In this document: in pieces, positions 31,264 to 39,126 of the stretch
How positions within the stretch are numbered: position 1 is the stretch's first letter
Layout: the number at the start of each line of letters is the position of its first letter
Assembly: GCA_013044405.1 (NCBI GenBank)
Contig: JABEUR010000151.1
Location: 1 to 39,126 of the forward strand
Direction: 5' to 3'
From: Acidimicrobiaceae bacterium
Lineage (GTDB): Bacteria; Actinomycetota; Acidimicrobiia; Acidimicrobiales; RAAP-2
Length of the DNA: 39,126 nt
The notes under the pieces: generated by a model
Database searches by the model: none
What the model saw: the letters and a program-made list of their open reading frames with translations, nothing else
What the model was told of the DNA's origin: nothing
Program-made: the position numbers and the translations under genes

Positions 31264-31872
31264 CTAGAGCCAACCAATGCGCGACAGCGGCCAGATCCTG
31301 AGGAAAGCCCTCCCGATGATGTCCGAACGCGGCACCGTACCCCACATGCGACTGTCACAGGAGTTCGGGTGGTTGTCGCCCATCATGAAGTACTGGTTGG
31401 GTGGCACGACGGTTCGCGTGATGGGCGTCGAGAGGGGCTCGTAGTGGGACCAGGTCTCCTTGAGGGGCTTGCCGTTGATGAAAATCGTGTTGCCCCGACT
31501 GGTCAAGACGTCGCCCGGGAGTCCGATGACGCGTTTGACGAGGTCGGTTACCACCTCGCCGCAGTGCTCAGCAGGTGGCGCCTTGAAGACCAGAATGTCA
31601 CCGCGATGGATTGACCCGAAGTCGAGACTCAGCTTGGACACGATGATCCGGTCGCCGATCTGCAGCGTGGGCTCCATCGACCCCGACGGGATGAAGAACG
31701 TTTGGACCACGTAGGTCCGCATGAGGAACGACACCGACACCGCAACCACGAGGATCGCCACCCACTCGAGAATGGCCCGCTGGCGCGACCGACGTCGGCG
31801 AATCTTGTGCTCGATCGGAGGCAAATCTGAATACGTCGGTGACTGCTCGGCTGTCGGGGCGTCTTCAGGCAC
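31264..31872 (-). CDS. lepB: Signal peptidase I
   Basis: A 202-residue protein: basic N-terminus, one membrane helix (~34-56), then the catalytic Ser65 in IPSGSMEPTL and Lys113 in DLVKRVIGLPGD, followed by GDNHPNSCDSRMWG and VPRSDIIGRAF. It cleaves signal peptides of Sec and Tat substrates on the outer face of the membrane. Its position between pafA and the tat genes links it with secretion rather than with the proteasome. GTG start is supported by a -10 box 6 nt upstream. Confidence 0.94.
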   Translation of the reverse strand: MPEDAPTAEQSPTYSDLPPIEHKIRRRRSRQRAILEWVAILVVAVSVSFLMRTYVVQTFFIPSGSMEPTLQIGDRIIVSKLSLDFGSIHRGDILVFKAPPAEHCGEVVTDLVKRVIGLPGDVLTSRGNTIFINGKPLKETWSHYEPLSTPITRTVVPPNQYFMMGDNHPNSCDSRMWGTVPRSDIIGRAFLRIWPLSRIGWL

Positions 31873-31878
31873 GTTGCA

Positions 31879-31884
31879 AGGTTA
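31879..31884 (-). promoter_or_regulatory. -10 box of lepB, leaderless geometry
   Basis: TAACCT on the minus strand ends 6 nt before GTG 31872. Confidence 0.5.
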
Positions 31885-31890
31885 GTCGGG

Positions 31891-33261
31891 TCAGCCGTGA
31901 CGCTCGAGAGAGACCAGCAATTTCTGGAATCGCTCGTCACTGCTCTTGAAGGGATCCTTTAACAGGACGGTCCGTTGCATCTCGTCGTTCAGTTTCAGAT
32001 GCACCCAATCCACGGTGTAATCACGGCGCCACTCCTTGGCGGCCTTGATGAACGTGCCGCGCATGTGCGCCCTGGTGGTCGCGGGTGGCGTGTGCGTGGC
32101 TGATGCGATCTGATCGTGGGTGACCATCTTTCGAAAGTGCCCCCGAGCCTCTCGTCGATAGTAGAGGCCGCGTTCGTAGCTGGTGTCGTGATAGAGCAGA
32201 TCAATCAGGCCGATCTTGGCGTCACTCAACTTAACTCCTGATCGCTCTCGCTCGCGTTCGATGATCTGGTATTTGGCGATCCAGTCCACCCGGTCACTGA
32301 GCAGCATCGGATCGCTGCGGTACTGCTCGATCACCTCGCGCCAGAGGCGCACCGCGAGAACCTGGTCCTCGGGAAGGTCTCGGTTTTGTAGGAAACTCTC
32401 GGCGCGCTCACAGAGGTCCTCTTGGATCTCGAGCGCCGTGAGGTCTCGACCATTCGTGAGCTTCACGGGCTCCTTGCTCCAGAGGTCGTAGGAGATATCG
32501 CGCAGCGCGTTGATGGGCGAGGCCATGTTGTAGTCGCGTAGCACCGTGGTGCGATCCTCGATCATCGCCAGGACCACCGATGCCGTACCCAGCTTCAAGA
32601 ACGTGGCGAACTCACTCATGTTCGAATCACCCACGATGACGTGAAGTCGCCGGTACTTCTCTGGATCGGCGTGGGGTTCGTCACGGGTATTGATGATCGG
32701 ACGGCTGCGCGTGGTCGCTGAGGAGATGGACTCCCAAATGTGCTCAGCTCGTTGACTCATGGAGAACGCGGTGCCCTTGACGTTCGTCACGACCTTGCCC
32801 GCGCCGGTGAAGATCTGGCGGCTGACCAGGTAGGGGATGAAAACCTGCTCCAAACGAGTCAGGTCGTCGATCCGCTCGATGCAGTAATTCTCGTGACAAC
32901 CGTATGAGTTGCCAGTCGAATCAGTGTTGTTCTTGAACAAGAAAATGTCGCCGCGGATCCCCTCCTCGCTCAACTGCGCTTGGGCATGCTCGACCAGTTC
33001 GCGAAGGATTGCCTCACCGGCTTTGTCTTGGGCGACGACGTCACTGAGACTGTCACACTCGGCGGTGGCGTATTCGGGGTGACTACCAACGTCGAGGTAG
33101 AGACGACTCCCGTTCTCCAAGAACACATTGCTCGAACGACCCCACGCCACCACTTTTCGAAAGAGAAAGCGCGAGACCTCATCGGGGCTTAACCGACGTT
33201 GTCCCCGTAGGGAAAAAGTGATCCCGTACTCGGTTTCAATTCCAAAGATTCTCCGCAGCAT
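31891..33261 (-). CDS. pafA: Pup-protein ligase PafA
   Basis: A 456-residue carboxylate-amine ligase that joins the Pup C-terminal glutamate to substrate lysines. The start RRIFGIETEYGITFSLRGQR, the WGRSSNVFLENGSRLYLDVG segment and SHPEYATAECDS are PafA-typical, and IGDSNMSEF-type and NTRDEPHADPEKYRRLHVI follow. It differs from Dop by the absence of the Dop loop. It follows prcA by 21 bp with no obvious separate promoter, so it probably belongs to the proteasome transcript. Confidence 0.95.
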   Translation of the reverse strand: MLRRIFGIETEYGITFSLRGQRRLSPDEVSRFLFRKVVAWGRSSNVFLENGSRLYLDVGSHPEYATAECDSLSDVVAQDKAGEAILRELVEHAQAQLSEEGIRGDIFLFKNNTDSTGNSYGCHENYCIERIDDLTRLEQVFIPYLVSRQIFTGAGKVVTNVKGTAFSMSQRAEHIWESISSATTRSRPIINTRDEPHADPEKYRRLHVIVGDSNMSEFATFLKLGTASVVLAMIEDRTTVLRDYNMASPINALRDISYDLWSKEPVKLTNGRDLTALEIQEDLCERAESFLQNRDLPEDQVLAVRLWREVIEQYRSDPMLLSDRVDWIAKYQIIERERERSGVKLSDAKIGLIDLLYHDTSYERGLYYRREARGHFRKMVTHDQIASATHTPPATTRAHMRGTFIKAAKEWRRDYTVDWVHLKLNDEMQRTVLLKDPFKSSDERFQKLLVSLERHG

Positions 33262-33282
33262 GTGCTGGTCCGCACTGATCGC

Positions 33283-33960
33283 TCAGCGCAGCAACTCGCT
33301 GACTTGCTCGTCGTTGAGACGCAGGAAAGTCCGGCGACTTCCGCGGTCTTCGAGGATACCCACTTCGAGGTCGCCGACCTCGATGGACCGATCGGGTCCA
33401 GCAAGGGCCGCGACCGCATTCTTCAGCGTCGTCGCGAGAGACTCCTGGGCTTCTTCGGTGGCGGCGAATCGGCCCTTGATGGTCTCTGAATCACCACCGA
33501 GCACCGCGAAGCGCGGTTCATCGGAGATCGTGCCCTCGTAGGCGACCCGATACAACTTGGTCGGACGGAACTTGTTACCGAGTTGGGCCACCAGTATCTC
33601 GACCTCCAGAGGCTTCTGTCCTTCAGTGAACATGTCACCGAGATGCTGGGCGTAGTAGTTGGCCAGAGCGCGCGCATCGACGTCCTCGCGAGAATACGTG
33701 AAGCCCGTACCGTCGGCCCAGCGAATTCCGGCCTCTCGGAGTCGGTCAAACTCGTTGTACTTACCGACCCCAGCGAAGGCGATGCGGTCGTAGACCTCAG
33801 AGATCTTGTTCAATGAGGCCGAAGGATTTTCGGCGACCATCAAGACTCCGACGTCGTAGATCGCCGCGACGATCGAGCGCCCTCGGGCGATGCCCTTTTG
33901 GGCGAATTCCGCCCGGTCCTTGATCAGCTGTTCGGGAGAGACGTAAAAGTAGTTGCTCAT
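33283..33960 (-). CDS. prcA: 20S proteasome alpha subunit
   Basis: A 225-residue N-terminal-nucleophile-fold subunit without a catalytic Thr. The start YFYVSPEQLIKDRAEFAQKG and IARGRSIVAAIYDVGVLMV are PrcA features; the N-terminal helix gates the barrel. It forms the outer rings that dock ARC. ATG overlaps the prcB stop by 4 bp (ATGA). Confidence 0.95.
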   Translation of the reverse strand: MSNYFYVSPEQLIKDRAEFAQKGIARGRSIVAAIYDVGVLMVAENPSASLNKISEVYDRIAFAGVGKYNEFDRLREAGIRWADGTGFTYSREDVDARALANYYAQHLGDMFTEGQKPLEVEILVAQLGNKFRPTKLYRVAYEGTISDEPRFAVLGGDSETIKGRFAATEEAQESLATTLKNAVAALAGPDRSIEVGDLEVGILEDRGSRRTFLRLNDEQVSELLR

Positions 33961-34751
33961 CGCAGTGATCCGCCGGCGTTACCGCCTGAGAGGGTGCGCC
34001 GCTCGTTGATCACGCGGAACCGACTCGCTACGTCTTCGGGCTCGAGCTCTTGAAAACCGTCGCTGGTAATCGTCACCATCATGGGGTAGATGTTTCGAAC
34101 GAAGTCGGGTCCGCCGGTACTGGGGTCATTGTCCCCCGCCTCGTAGATCGCCAAGGCTCCGAGTTCGAGCGCCGCCTCTCGGTCGAGGTCCGAGCGGAAA
34201 CCGAGTCGAAGCGCCCCTTCGGCAAATGGAGTGCCCGATCCGATGGTCGAGTAATCGAAACGCTCGTAACATCCACCAGCACCGTCGTACTCGAAGATTC
34301 GTCCGACCTGATGGCTGGGATCCCATCCAGCCAGCAACGGCAGGACCATGAGGGGCGTCGTGAGGTTGTTGCGTTGGATAATGGGCGACAGGTAGTTGGC
34401 CTTGCCCTCGAGACTGAGGGCAGAGTCGGTCATCTTCTCGTAGTGCTCGAATGACAGCTGCGCCATTCGGATGAACTCCATACCACGTGCTGCGGTACCC
34501 GATATGGCCAGAGCCGTGAAGCGGTCGGCAGCTTCAATCTTTCGCACGTCACGGCTGGCAATATAGTTTCCCGTTGCTTGGCGGTCCCCGACCATGACGA
34601 CGCCGCCCACGTATCGCACGGCAATCACCGTCGTGGCGTGAGCGGGCCTCACATCAGAACGAAAAGCGGGACCGTTGAGACCGACTGATTCGCTGAAGCG
34701 GAAAAAGGACGGACCGGGGTCATCGTTCGCGCTAAAGAGCGGCAGGCCCAT
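33957..34751 (-). CDS. prcB: 20S proteasome beta subunit
   Basis: A 264-residue proteolytic subunit with a propeptide of about 39 residues. The catalytic threonine would be Thr40 in HATTVIAV, exposed after self-cleavage; the preceding residue is Ala, where mycobacterial PrcB has Gly. GGVVMVGDRQATGNYIASRD carries the conserved Asp-Arg pair, and RKIEAADRFTALAISGTAA follows. It forms the inner rings of the core particle. pup lies 3 bp upstream. Confidence 0.96.
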   Translation of the reverse strand: MGLPLFSANDDPGPSFFRFSESVGLNGPAFRSDVRPAHATTVIAVRYVGGVVMVGDRQATGNYIASRDVRKIEAADRFTALAISGTAARGMEFIRMAQLSFEHYEKMTDSALSLEGKANYLSPIIQRNNLTTPLMVLPLLAGWDPSHQVGRIFEYDGAGGCYERFDYSTIGSGTPFAEGALRLGFRSDLDREAALELGALAIYEAGDNDPSTGGPDFVRNIYPMMVTITSDGFQELEPEDVASRFRVINERRTLSGGNAGGSLR

Positions 34752-34754
34752 CGA

Positions 34755-34949
34755 CTACTCTCCGCCCTTTTGAACATAGTTGCGTACGAACTCCTCGGCG
34801 TTCTCTTCGAGGACCTCATCGATTTCGTCGAGCAAGTCGTCGAGGTCTGCCTTCAACTGATCACCTTTGGTAGCGTCCACCGAAACGTCACTCGTCGTTT
34901 GACTGGCACGCTCTGGTCGTTGTTTTTGGATTCGTTCTTGCTCACTCAT
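34755..34949 (-). CDS. pup: Prokaryotic ubiquitin-like protein Pup
   Basis: A 64-residue disordered protein with a C-terminal helix (LDDLLDEIDEVLEENAEEFV) that binds ARC, ending in VRNYVQKGGE. The final residue is already Glu, so no Gln-to-Glu deamidation by Dop is needed before ligation. It lies between dop and prcB as in other actinobacteria. TAGAAC 7 nt before the ATG overlaps the dop stop but lacks the final T of the usual -10 pattern. Confidence 0.97.
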   Translation of the reverse strand: MSEQERIQKQRPERASQTTSDVSVDATKGDQLKADLDDLLDEIDEVLEENAEEFVRNYVQKGGE

Positions 34950-34959
34950 ACATACCGTT

Positions 34960-36447
34960 CTACCTGTTTAGTGCCTCGAGAAGTTCAATTGCTGTCGTAC
35001 TCTTTTCTAGCAACTCTCCGGTGAGTTCACGTGTACCACGAACTGGGTCGAGCATCGGAACGCGCTGCAGCGGTCCCGCACCGACGTCGAAGACCACCGA
35101 GTCCCAGTTGGCTGCGACGATCTGTTCGGGAAACTTTTCGACACAGCGACCCCGAAAGTAGGCACGAGTGGAACCAGGCGGATTGTGAACGGCTTCACGA
35201 ATGGCGCTCTTCGAGTGAAGTTCGCGCAGCCCCACGCGTTGGGCGAGGGATCGTTCGGGCCGCAGATCGTGGTACTGCAGGTCAATCGCCTGAAGACGCG
35301 CATCGTCATCTTTCAGTTCATATCGATCTCGATATCCCTCGACGATCCGTAGTTTGGCAACCCAGTCAACGCGGTCGGCCACGGTGGCGCGGTCGTCTCG
35401 GACGCCGTCGAGCATGATACGCCACTGCTCGAGCACCACGTTGACCTCGTCCTCGGGTCCAACGGCTTCTGGCCCGTGGTCGCGGACGTATTGCTCGCCC
35501 ACTCTCCAAAGTTGGTCCTGAAAATCCCAAGCGCTTCGCGACACATCGTCTTCACAGTCCTCGACGTGCGTGAGCGAGACGTCGAGTGCGTACTGGCGAA
35601 GGGCGTGGACCGGGTGGCGAGGAAGTCCGGGAAACTGCTCCGGTCCACCTTCTTCGAGCGCGGCGAGCAACAGCGACGTTGATCCGAGTTTGACCATCGT
35701 CGCGAAAGGGCTCATGTTCGCGTCGCCAATGATGACGTGGAGGCGCCGAAATCGCTCCGCGTCGGCGTGGGGTTCGTCACGGGTGTTGATGATCGGGCGC
35801 TTCAAGGTCGTCTCGAGTCCTACGACCTCTTCGAAGAACTCCGCACGCTGGCTCAGTTGGAAGCCCGCTGAGGACTCTCGTCCGGATTCGGTCTCGGCTC
35901 CGACCTTGCCGGCGCCCAGTACGATCTGGCGCGAGACGAAGTGGGGAACCATCGCGCGGATCACGTGATTGAAGTCGAGAGCCCGGCTTATCAAGTAGTT
36001 CTCGTGACAGCCGTAGGAGTTGCCCTTCCCGTCGGAGTTGTTCTTGTACAGCGTGATCGCTTGACCGAGTTCGAGGGACTGGTTGGCGAGTGCCAGAGCC
36101 CGGCGCATCACCTCTTCGCCGGCCAGGTCGTACAGGGTCGCCTCGAGTGGGGTTCGACACTCGGGCGACGAGTACTCCGGATGGGCGTGATCCACGTAGA
36201 GTCTCGCTCCATTGGTGAGTACCGTGTTGGCGAGGTGCGTCTCGACGACGGGCGCGAAGGCGGTCAGGTCCGGCAGACCGCGCGCGTCCATGTCTGGCCG
36301 CTCGCCCTCGAAGTCCCAATTGATGCGACTGCGCCCCTGTTGGGCGTAGGCATTGACAATCACGCTCGATGCGATGATCGGGTCGGCTTCGGGTCCACCG
36401 GCGATGCCGTACTCCGTTTCGATTCCAAGGACCTTCGCGATGGCCAT
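34960..36447 (-). CDS. dop: Depupylase / Pup deamidase Dop
   Basis: A 495-residue homologue of PafA. The start MAIAKVLGIETEYGIAGGPE and NRLYVDHAHPEYSSPE-like sequence (here GARLYVDHAHPEYSSPECRT) are Dop features, and an insert following ~residue 50 corresponds to the Dop loop. It removes Pup from proteins and recycles it. ATG 36447, 4 bp after the ARC stop, is preferred over an in-frame ATG at 36495 inside the ARC end. Since Pup here ends in Glu, only depupylation is expected. Confidence 0.93.
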   Translation of the reverse strand: MAIAKVLGIETEYGIAGGPEADPIIASSVIVNAYAQQGRSRINWDFEGERPDMDARGLPDLTAFAPVVETHLANTVLTNGARLYVDHAHPEYSSPECRTPLEATLYDLAGEEVMRRALALANQSLELGQAITLYKNNSDGKGNSYGCHENYLISRALDFNHVIRAMVPHFVSRQIVLGAGKVGAETESGRESSAGFQLSQRAEFFEEVVGLETTLKRPIINTRDEPHADAERFRRLHVIIGDANMSPFATMVKLGSTSLLLAALEEGGPEQFPGLPRHPVHALRQYALDVSLTHVEDCEDDVSRSAWDFQDQLWRVGEQYVRDHGPEAVGPEDEVNVVLEQWRIMLDGVRDDRATVADRVDWVAKLRIVEGYRDRYELKDDDARLQAIDLQYHDLRPERSLAQRVGLRELHSKSAIREAVHNPPGSTRAYFRGRCVEKFPEQIVAANWDSVVFDVGAGPLQRVPMLDPVRGTRELTGELLEKSTTAIELLEALNR

Positions 36448-36451
36448 CGAG

Positions 36452-38197
36452 TTAGAGGTACTGGCCGGTGCCAACGTGTTGAATGGAACGTCCACCTTTC
36501 ACGTCGGTCTCTTCACGGTTGATGAGGGTACGGATGAAGATAATCCTCTCGCCCTTTTTCCCCGAAATCCTCGCCCAGTCATCTGGGTTGGTCGTGTTTG
36601 GTAGGTCTTCGTTCTCGCGGTACTCCTGACGGATCGACTCCGTGAGATCGTTCAGTCGAACGCCGCGACTACCCTTGGCGATCTCTCGCTTCACCGCCAA
36701 TTTCTTGGCTCGACGAACGACGTTCTCAATCATGGCGCCCGAAGCGAAGTCCTTGAAGTACAGGACCTCCTTGTCACCACCCTGGTAGGTGACTTCGAGG
36801 AATCGGTTCTCGTCATCGATGCGGTACATGTCCGAAACCGTCTCTTCGATCATCACACGTATCGCCTTGAGCCGGTCTCCCCCACCGAGGTCGCTGATGC
36901 TCGACTCATCGATTGGCAGTGTGGTGGGCAGGTATCGCTGAAAGATCTGGGCGGCTGCTTCTGCGTCGGGCCGCTCGATCTTGATCTTGACGTCCAGGCG
37001 ACCCGGACGCAGGATCGCCGGGTCGATCAAATCCTCGCGATTGGTTGCTCCGATGACGATGACGTCGCGTAACGACTCGACACCATCGATCTCGGCGAGG
37101 AGCTGGGGAACGATGGTCGACTCCATGTCTGAACTGATGCCCGTGCCACGGGTACGAAACAGCGAGTCCATCTCGTCGAAGAAGACAATGACGGGGACTC
37201 CCTCTTCAGCCTTTTCCCGGGCGCGCTGGAAGACGACCCTGATCTGTCGTTCGGTCTCACCGACGTACTTGTTGAGCAGTTCGGGACCCTTGATGTTGAG
37301 GAAGTACGACCGAACATTGCGATTGCCGGTCAACTCGGCGACCTTCTGAGACAATGAGTTCGCTACCGCCTTGGCGATAAGGGTCTTACCGCAGCCCGGA
37401 GGACCGTAGAGGAGGATCCCCTTGGGCGCTGGCAAGTCGTAATCGTTGAACAGCGCCCGGTGAAGATAGGGCAACTCCACGGCATCGGTGATCGCCTCGA
37501 TCTGTTGATCGAGTCCGCCGACGTCCGCGTACGTGATGTCGGGCACCTCTTCGAGAATTAGTTCCTCGGCCTCTTGGCGCAGGAGTTTCTCGGTGAGCAG
37601 GTTCGAGCGCATGTCGAGGAGCAGGGCGTCACCGCTGCGCAGCTTGACGTGGCGAAGCGAGTCAGCAAGTTCCACGACGCGTTCCTCGTCGGCGCGACCG
37701 TACACGAGCACTCGGCGTTCGTCGAGCACTTCTTTGACCGTGACGACCTCACCCTGGCCGTCGGATTCGCGCACTCCAATAACCGTGAACGACTCGTTGA
37801 GCACGACCTCGTTGCCCCGGTCGATCTGGCCGGGATCGAGGGCCGGGTGCAGGGCAACTCGCATCTTTCGCCCCGAGGCGAAGATGTCAACGGTGCCATC
37901 CTCATTGAAGTCGATGAAGGTGCCGTACACCGCCGGGGGCTGGGTGAGCTTCTCCACCTCGTCGCGTAGTGCCGAGATCTGGTCACGGGTCTGTTGGATG
38001 GTGACCGTGAGCTTCTCGTTATTGGATCGGCTCTGCGCCAGTTGGCCGCGAGCTTCGAGCAACTTCTCCTCGAGCATCTCGATTCTGCGATTCGCCTGGT
38101 CCACGTCACTCATGGTCGTAGCGCGAGGAGTGCGCACGACGATCTGGTCGGCGGCTTCGTCCTCTCGACCATCGTCGTCGCGCTCGGTTTGGTCCAT
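36452..38197 (-). CDS. arc: Proteasomal AAA ATPase ARC/Mpa
   Basis: A 581-residue hexameric unfoldase. Order: acidic N-terminus, coiled coil (~32-87) that captures Pup, two OB domains (~88-205), and an AAA module with Walker A GPPGCGKT (265-272), Walker [13 protein letters not shown] (DE at 341-342) and a [15 protein letters not shown] region. The C-terminus is GTGQYL, the penultimate-Tyr motif used to dock on PrcA. It heads the proteasome locus. TATGGT ends 6 nt before the ATG. Confidence 0.97.
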   Translation of the reverse strand: MDQTERDDDGREDEAADQIVVRTPRATTMSDVDQANRRIEMLEEKLLEARGQLAQSRSNNEKLTVTIQQTRDQISALRDEVEKLTQPPAVYGTFIDFNEDGTVDIFASGRKMRVALHPALDPGQIDRGNEVVLNESFTVIGVRESDGQGEVVTVKEVLDERRVLVYGRADEERVVELADSLRHVKLRSGDALLLDMRSNLLTEKLLRQEAEELILEEVPDITYADVGGLDQQIEAITDAVELPYLHRALFNDYDLPAPKGILLYGPPGCGKTLIAKAVANSLSQKVAELTGNRNVRSYFLNIKGPELLNKYVGETERQIRVVFQRAREKAEEGVPVIVFFDEMDSLFRTRGTGISSDMESTIVPQLLAEIDGVESLRDVIVIGATNREDLIDPAILRPGRLDVKIKIERPDAEAAAQIFQRYLPTTLPIDESSISDLGGGDRLKAIRVMIEETVSDMYRIDDENRFLEVTYQGGDKEVLYFKDFASGAMIENVVRRAKKLAVKREIAKGSRGVRLNDLTESIRQEYRENEDLPNTTNPDDWARISGKKGERIIFIRTLINREETDVKGGRSIQHVGTGQYL

Positions 38198-38203
38198 AAA
38201 CTC

Positions 38204-38209
38204 ACCATA
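38204..38209 (-). promoter_or_regulatory. -10 box of the proteasome locus (arc), leaderless geometry
   Basis: TATGGT (minus strand) ends 6 nt before the arc ATG at 38197. It may serve the whole arc-dop-pup-prcB-prcA-pafA transcript. Confidence 0.5.
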
Positions 38210-38258
38210 GGTGAGTACGGAGCCCCAGTGGAAGTCACCGGTAAAGCCGTTCGCCCGC

Positions 38259-38290
38259 TAGAGTTACAAGACACATCGGGCCACGGAGGG
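38259..38290 (+). promoter_or_regulatory. -10 box and ribosome site of the ferredoxin gene
   Basis: TAGAGT (38259-38264) would start a leader of about 27 nt that ends with GGAGGG (38285-38290), 7 nt before ATG 38298. This gene is therefore a leadered exception, divergent from arc. Confidence 0.45.
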
Positions 38291-38297
38291 CGAATTA

Positions 38298-38534
38298 ATG
38301 AAGGTTTGGATCGACCAAGATCTGTGCACGGGCGACGGTCTTTGCGAGGAGATCTGTCCCGCAGTGTTCACTCTTCTCGACGATGGCCTCGCCTACGTGA
38401 AGGATGGTGCCGAGGTGAAGAGTTCCCCCGGTGGTGCCGAGGGTGTGGCCAACGTTCCGACCGATCTCGAAGATGCCGTCAGCGAAGCTTCCGAAGAGTG
38501 CCCTGGCGAGTGCATCTTCATCGAAAAGGACTAG
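38298..38534 (+). CDS. Small [3Fe-4S]-type ferredoxin
   Basis: A 78-residue acidic ferredoxin. The cluster motif is C10-x2-D13-x2-C16-x3-C20-P, with Asp13 in the position of the second cysteine, and C68-P-G-E-C72 close to the end. The Asp-for-Cys change is typical of [3Fe-4S] or labile [4Fe-4S] ferredoxins that serve cytochromes P450 or other oxygenases. No P450 is in the window. The stop shares CTAG with trmI. Confidence 0.85.
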   Translation: MKVWIDQDLCTGDGLCEEICPAVFTLLDDGLAYVKDGAEVKSSPGGAEGVANVPTDLEDAVSEASEECPGECIFIEKD

Positions 38535-39126
38535 ACCTCGTTACTTCTAGGGACCAGTCGCCGGGCGGAGGTGAGGAATCCGGTGTGGGCGACCATTCGA
38601 TGGTCGGGACGCACGGAACGCCCATCGATGTGCCAGGTGCGCCGGAGTATCTCGACCGTCTCTTCGAGCCCAAATGAGTACTTTCTCAGAGTCTCGCGTA
38701 ATAACTGGGTCTGGTTGATGGTTGGCAGGTAGCTGAGCAGGATGCCGCCGGGTCGCAGTGCGGACTCGGCGTGGGCCACGACGTCCCAAGGTTCGGGCAT
38801 GTCGAGCACGATTCGGTCCAGGTCTCGCTCATCGATTCCCAAGGTCACGTCGCGAATCTTCACGTCGTAGGAAACGTCCGCTCCGAGCATCTCGTGGACG
38901 TTGCGGATCGCTTGAGTCGCGAAGTCCTCACGAATCTCGTAACCAGTGATGATCGCGCCAGCGCGCAACATGGTCATCGATAGTGCGCCCGATCCGACTC
39001 CGGCCTCGAGCACCCTCATGCCCGGACCAATATCGGCTTGCATCAATATTGCACCGAGGTCCTTGGGATAGATCACCTGGGCGCCCCGAGGCATCTTGAG
39101 CACAACATCGGAGAGAGTCGGACGTA
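38531..39126 (-). CDS. trmI: tRNA (adenine-N1)-methyltransferase TrmI (5' partial)
   Basis: The frame stays open to the window edge, so the N-terminus is missing and about 198 residues are visible; the GTG at 39103 is internal. Features are RPTLSDVVLKMPRG, IYPKDLGAI, the SAM motif VLEAGVGSGALSM, VLDMPEPWDV, and the closing VRPDHRMVAHTGFL. The family methylates A58 in the tRNA T-loop. In mycobacteria Rv2118c lies just upstream of mpa (Rv2115c), which matches this position. Confidence 0.93.
   Translation of the reverse strand, partial: RPTLSDVVLKMPRGAQVIYPKDLGAILMQADIGPGMRVLEAGVGSGALSMTMLRAGAIITGYEIREDFATQAIRNVHEMLGADVSYDVKIRDVTLGIDERDLDRIVLDMPEPWDVVAHAESALRPGGILLSYLPTINQTQLLRETLRKYSFGLEETVEILRRTWHIDGRSVRPDHRMVAHTGFLTSARRLVPRSNEV

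Overview
The window looks like chromosomal DNA of an actinobacterium. The evidence is a complete Pup-proteasome locus (ARC/Mpa, Dop, Pup, PrcB, PrcA, PafA), a gcvH-garA-ftsR-DUF151-MerR neighbourhood, and a tatA/B-tatC-helY string, each in the order known from mycobacteria. The fairly GC-rich sequence, two-subunit glycine dehydrogenase, tandem ThyX and several proteins without familiar relatives suggest Acidimicrobiia or a related deep lineage; that placement is inference. There are no rRNA or tRNA genes, CRISPR arrays or insertion sequences, and no gene-free stretch longer than about 160 bases.

Layout. 1-2.9 kb: the 3' part of an Arg/Asp-rich TPR protein, an EstB-type serine hydrolase and a DinB-like protein. 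2.9-7.5 kb: class I aldolase (fbaB), pgsA, gcvH, a zinc-ribbon FHA protein (GarA-like), FtsR-like MerR regulator, DUF151 nuclease and a DUF4232-like exported protein. 7.6-12.3 kb: APC permease, AcuI-type reductase, alpha/beta hydrolase and a GT87-like membrane protein. 12.3-14.5 kb: thiD with a small membrane protein, divergent from thiG. 14.5-19.3 kb: MerR regulator, a putative PD-(D/E)XK nuclease, gcvT, gcvPA and gcvPB. 19.5-26.3 kb: class I amidotransferase, a crcB pair, a small secreted protein, an SDR, an HtrA protease, an unrecognised three-part protein, a GNAT and an acidic zinc-finger protein. 26.3-38.2 kb, all minus strand: arc, dop, pup, prcB, prcA, pafA, lepB, tatA/B, tatC, helY and a tandem ThyX. 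38.3-39.1 kb: a ferredoxin and the 3' part of trmI.

How the genes work together. GcvH carries the lipoyl arm for GcvT and GcvPA/PB; a FHA protein of the GarA type, known in mycobacteria to control 2-oxoglutarate and glutamate metabolism, sits directly after gcvH. ARC unfolds pupylated proteins and feeds them to PrcA/PrcB, PafA attaches Pup, and Dop removes it. LepB, TatA/B and TatC form an export block in the same transcription direction.

The main architectural signal is regulatory. Eighteen gene starts have a TANNNT hexamer exactly 6 or 7 nt before an ATG or GTG, the geometry of leaderless transcripts. This fixes several start codons and argues against leader riboswitches for thiD, thiG and gcvT. 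Coupled genes overlap mostly through GTGA, and four of seven convergent gene pairs share a 4-bp CTAA or CTAG that holds both stop codons.
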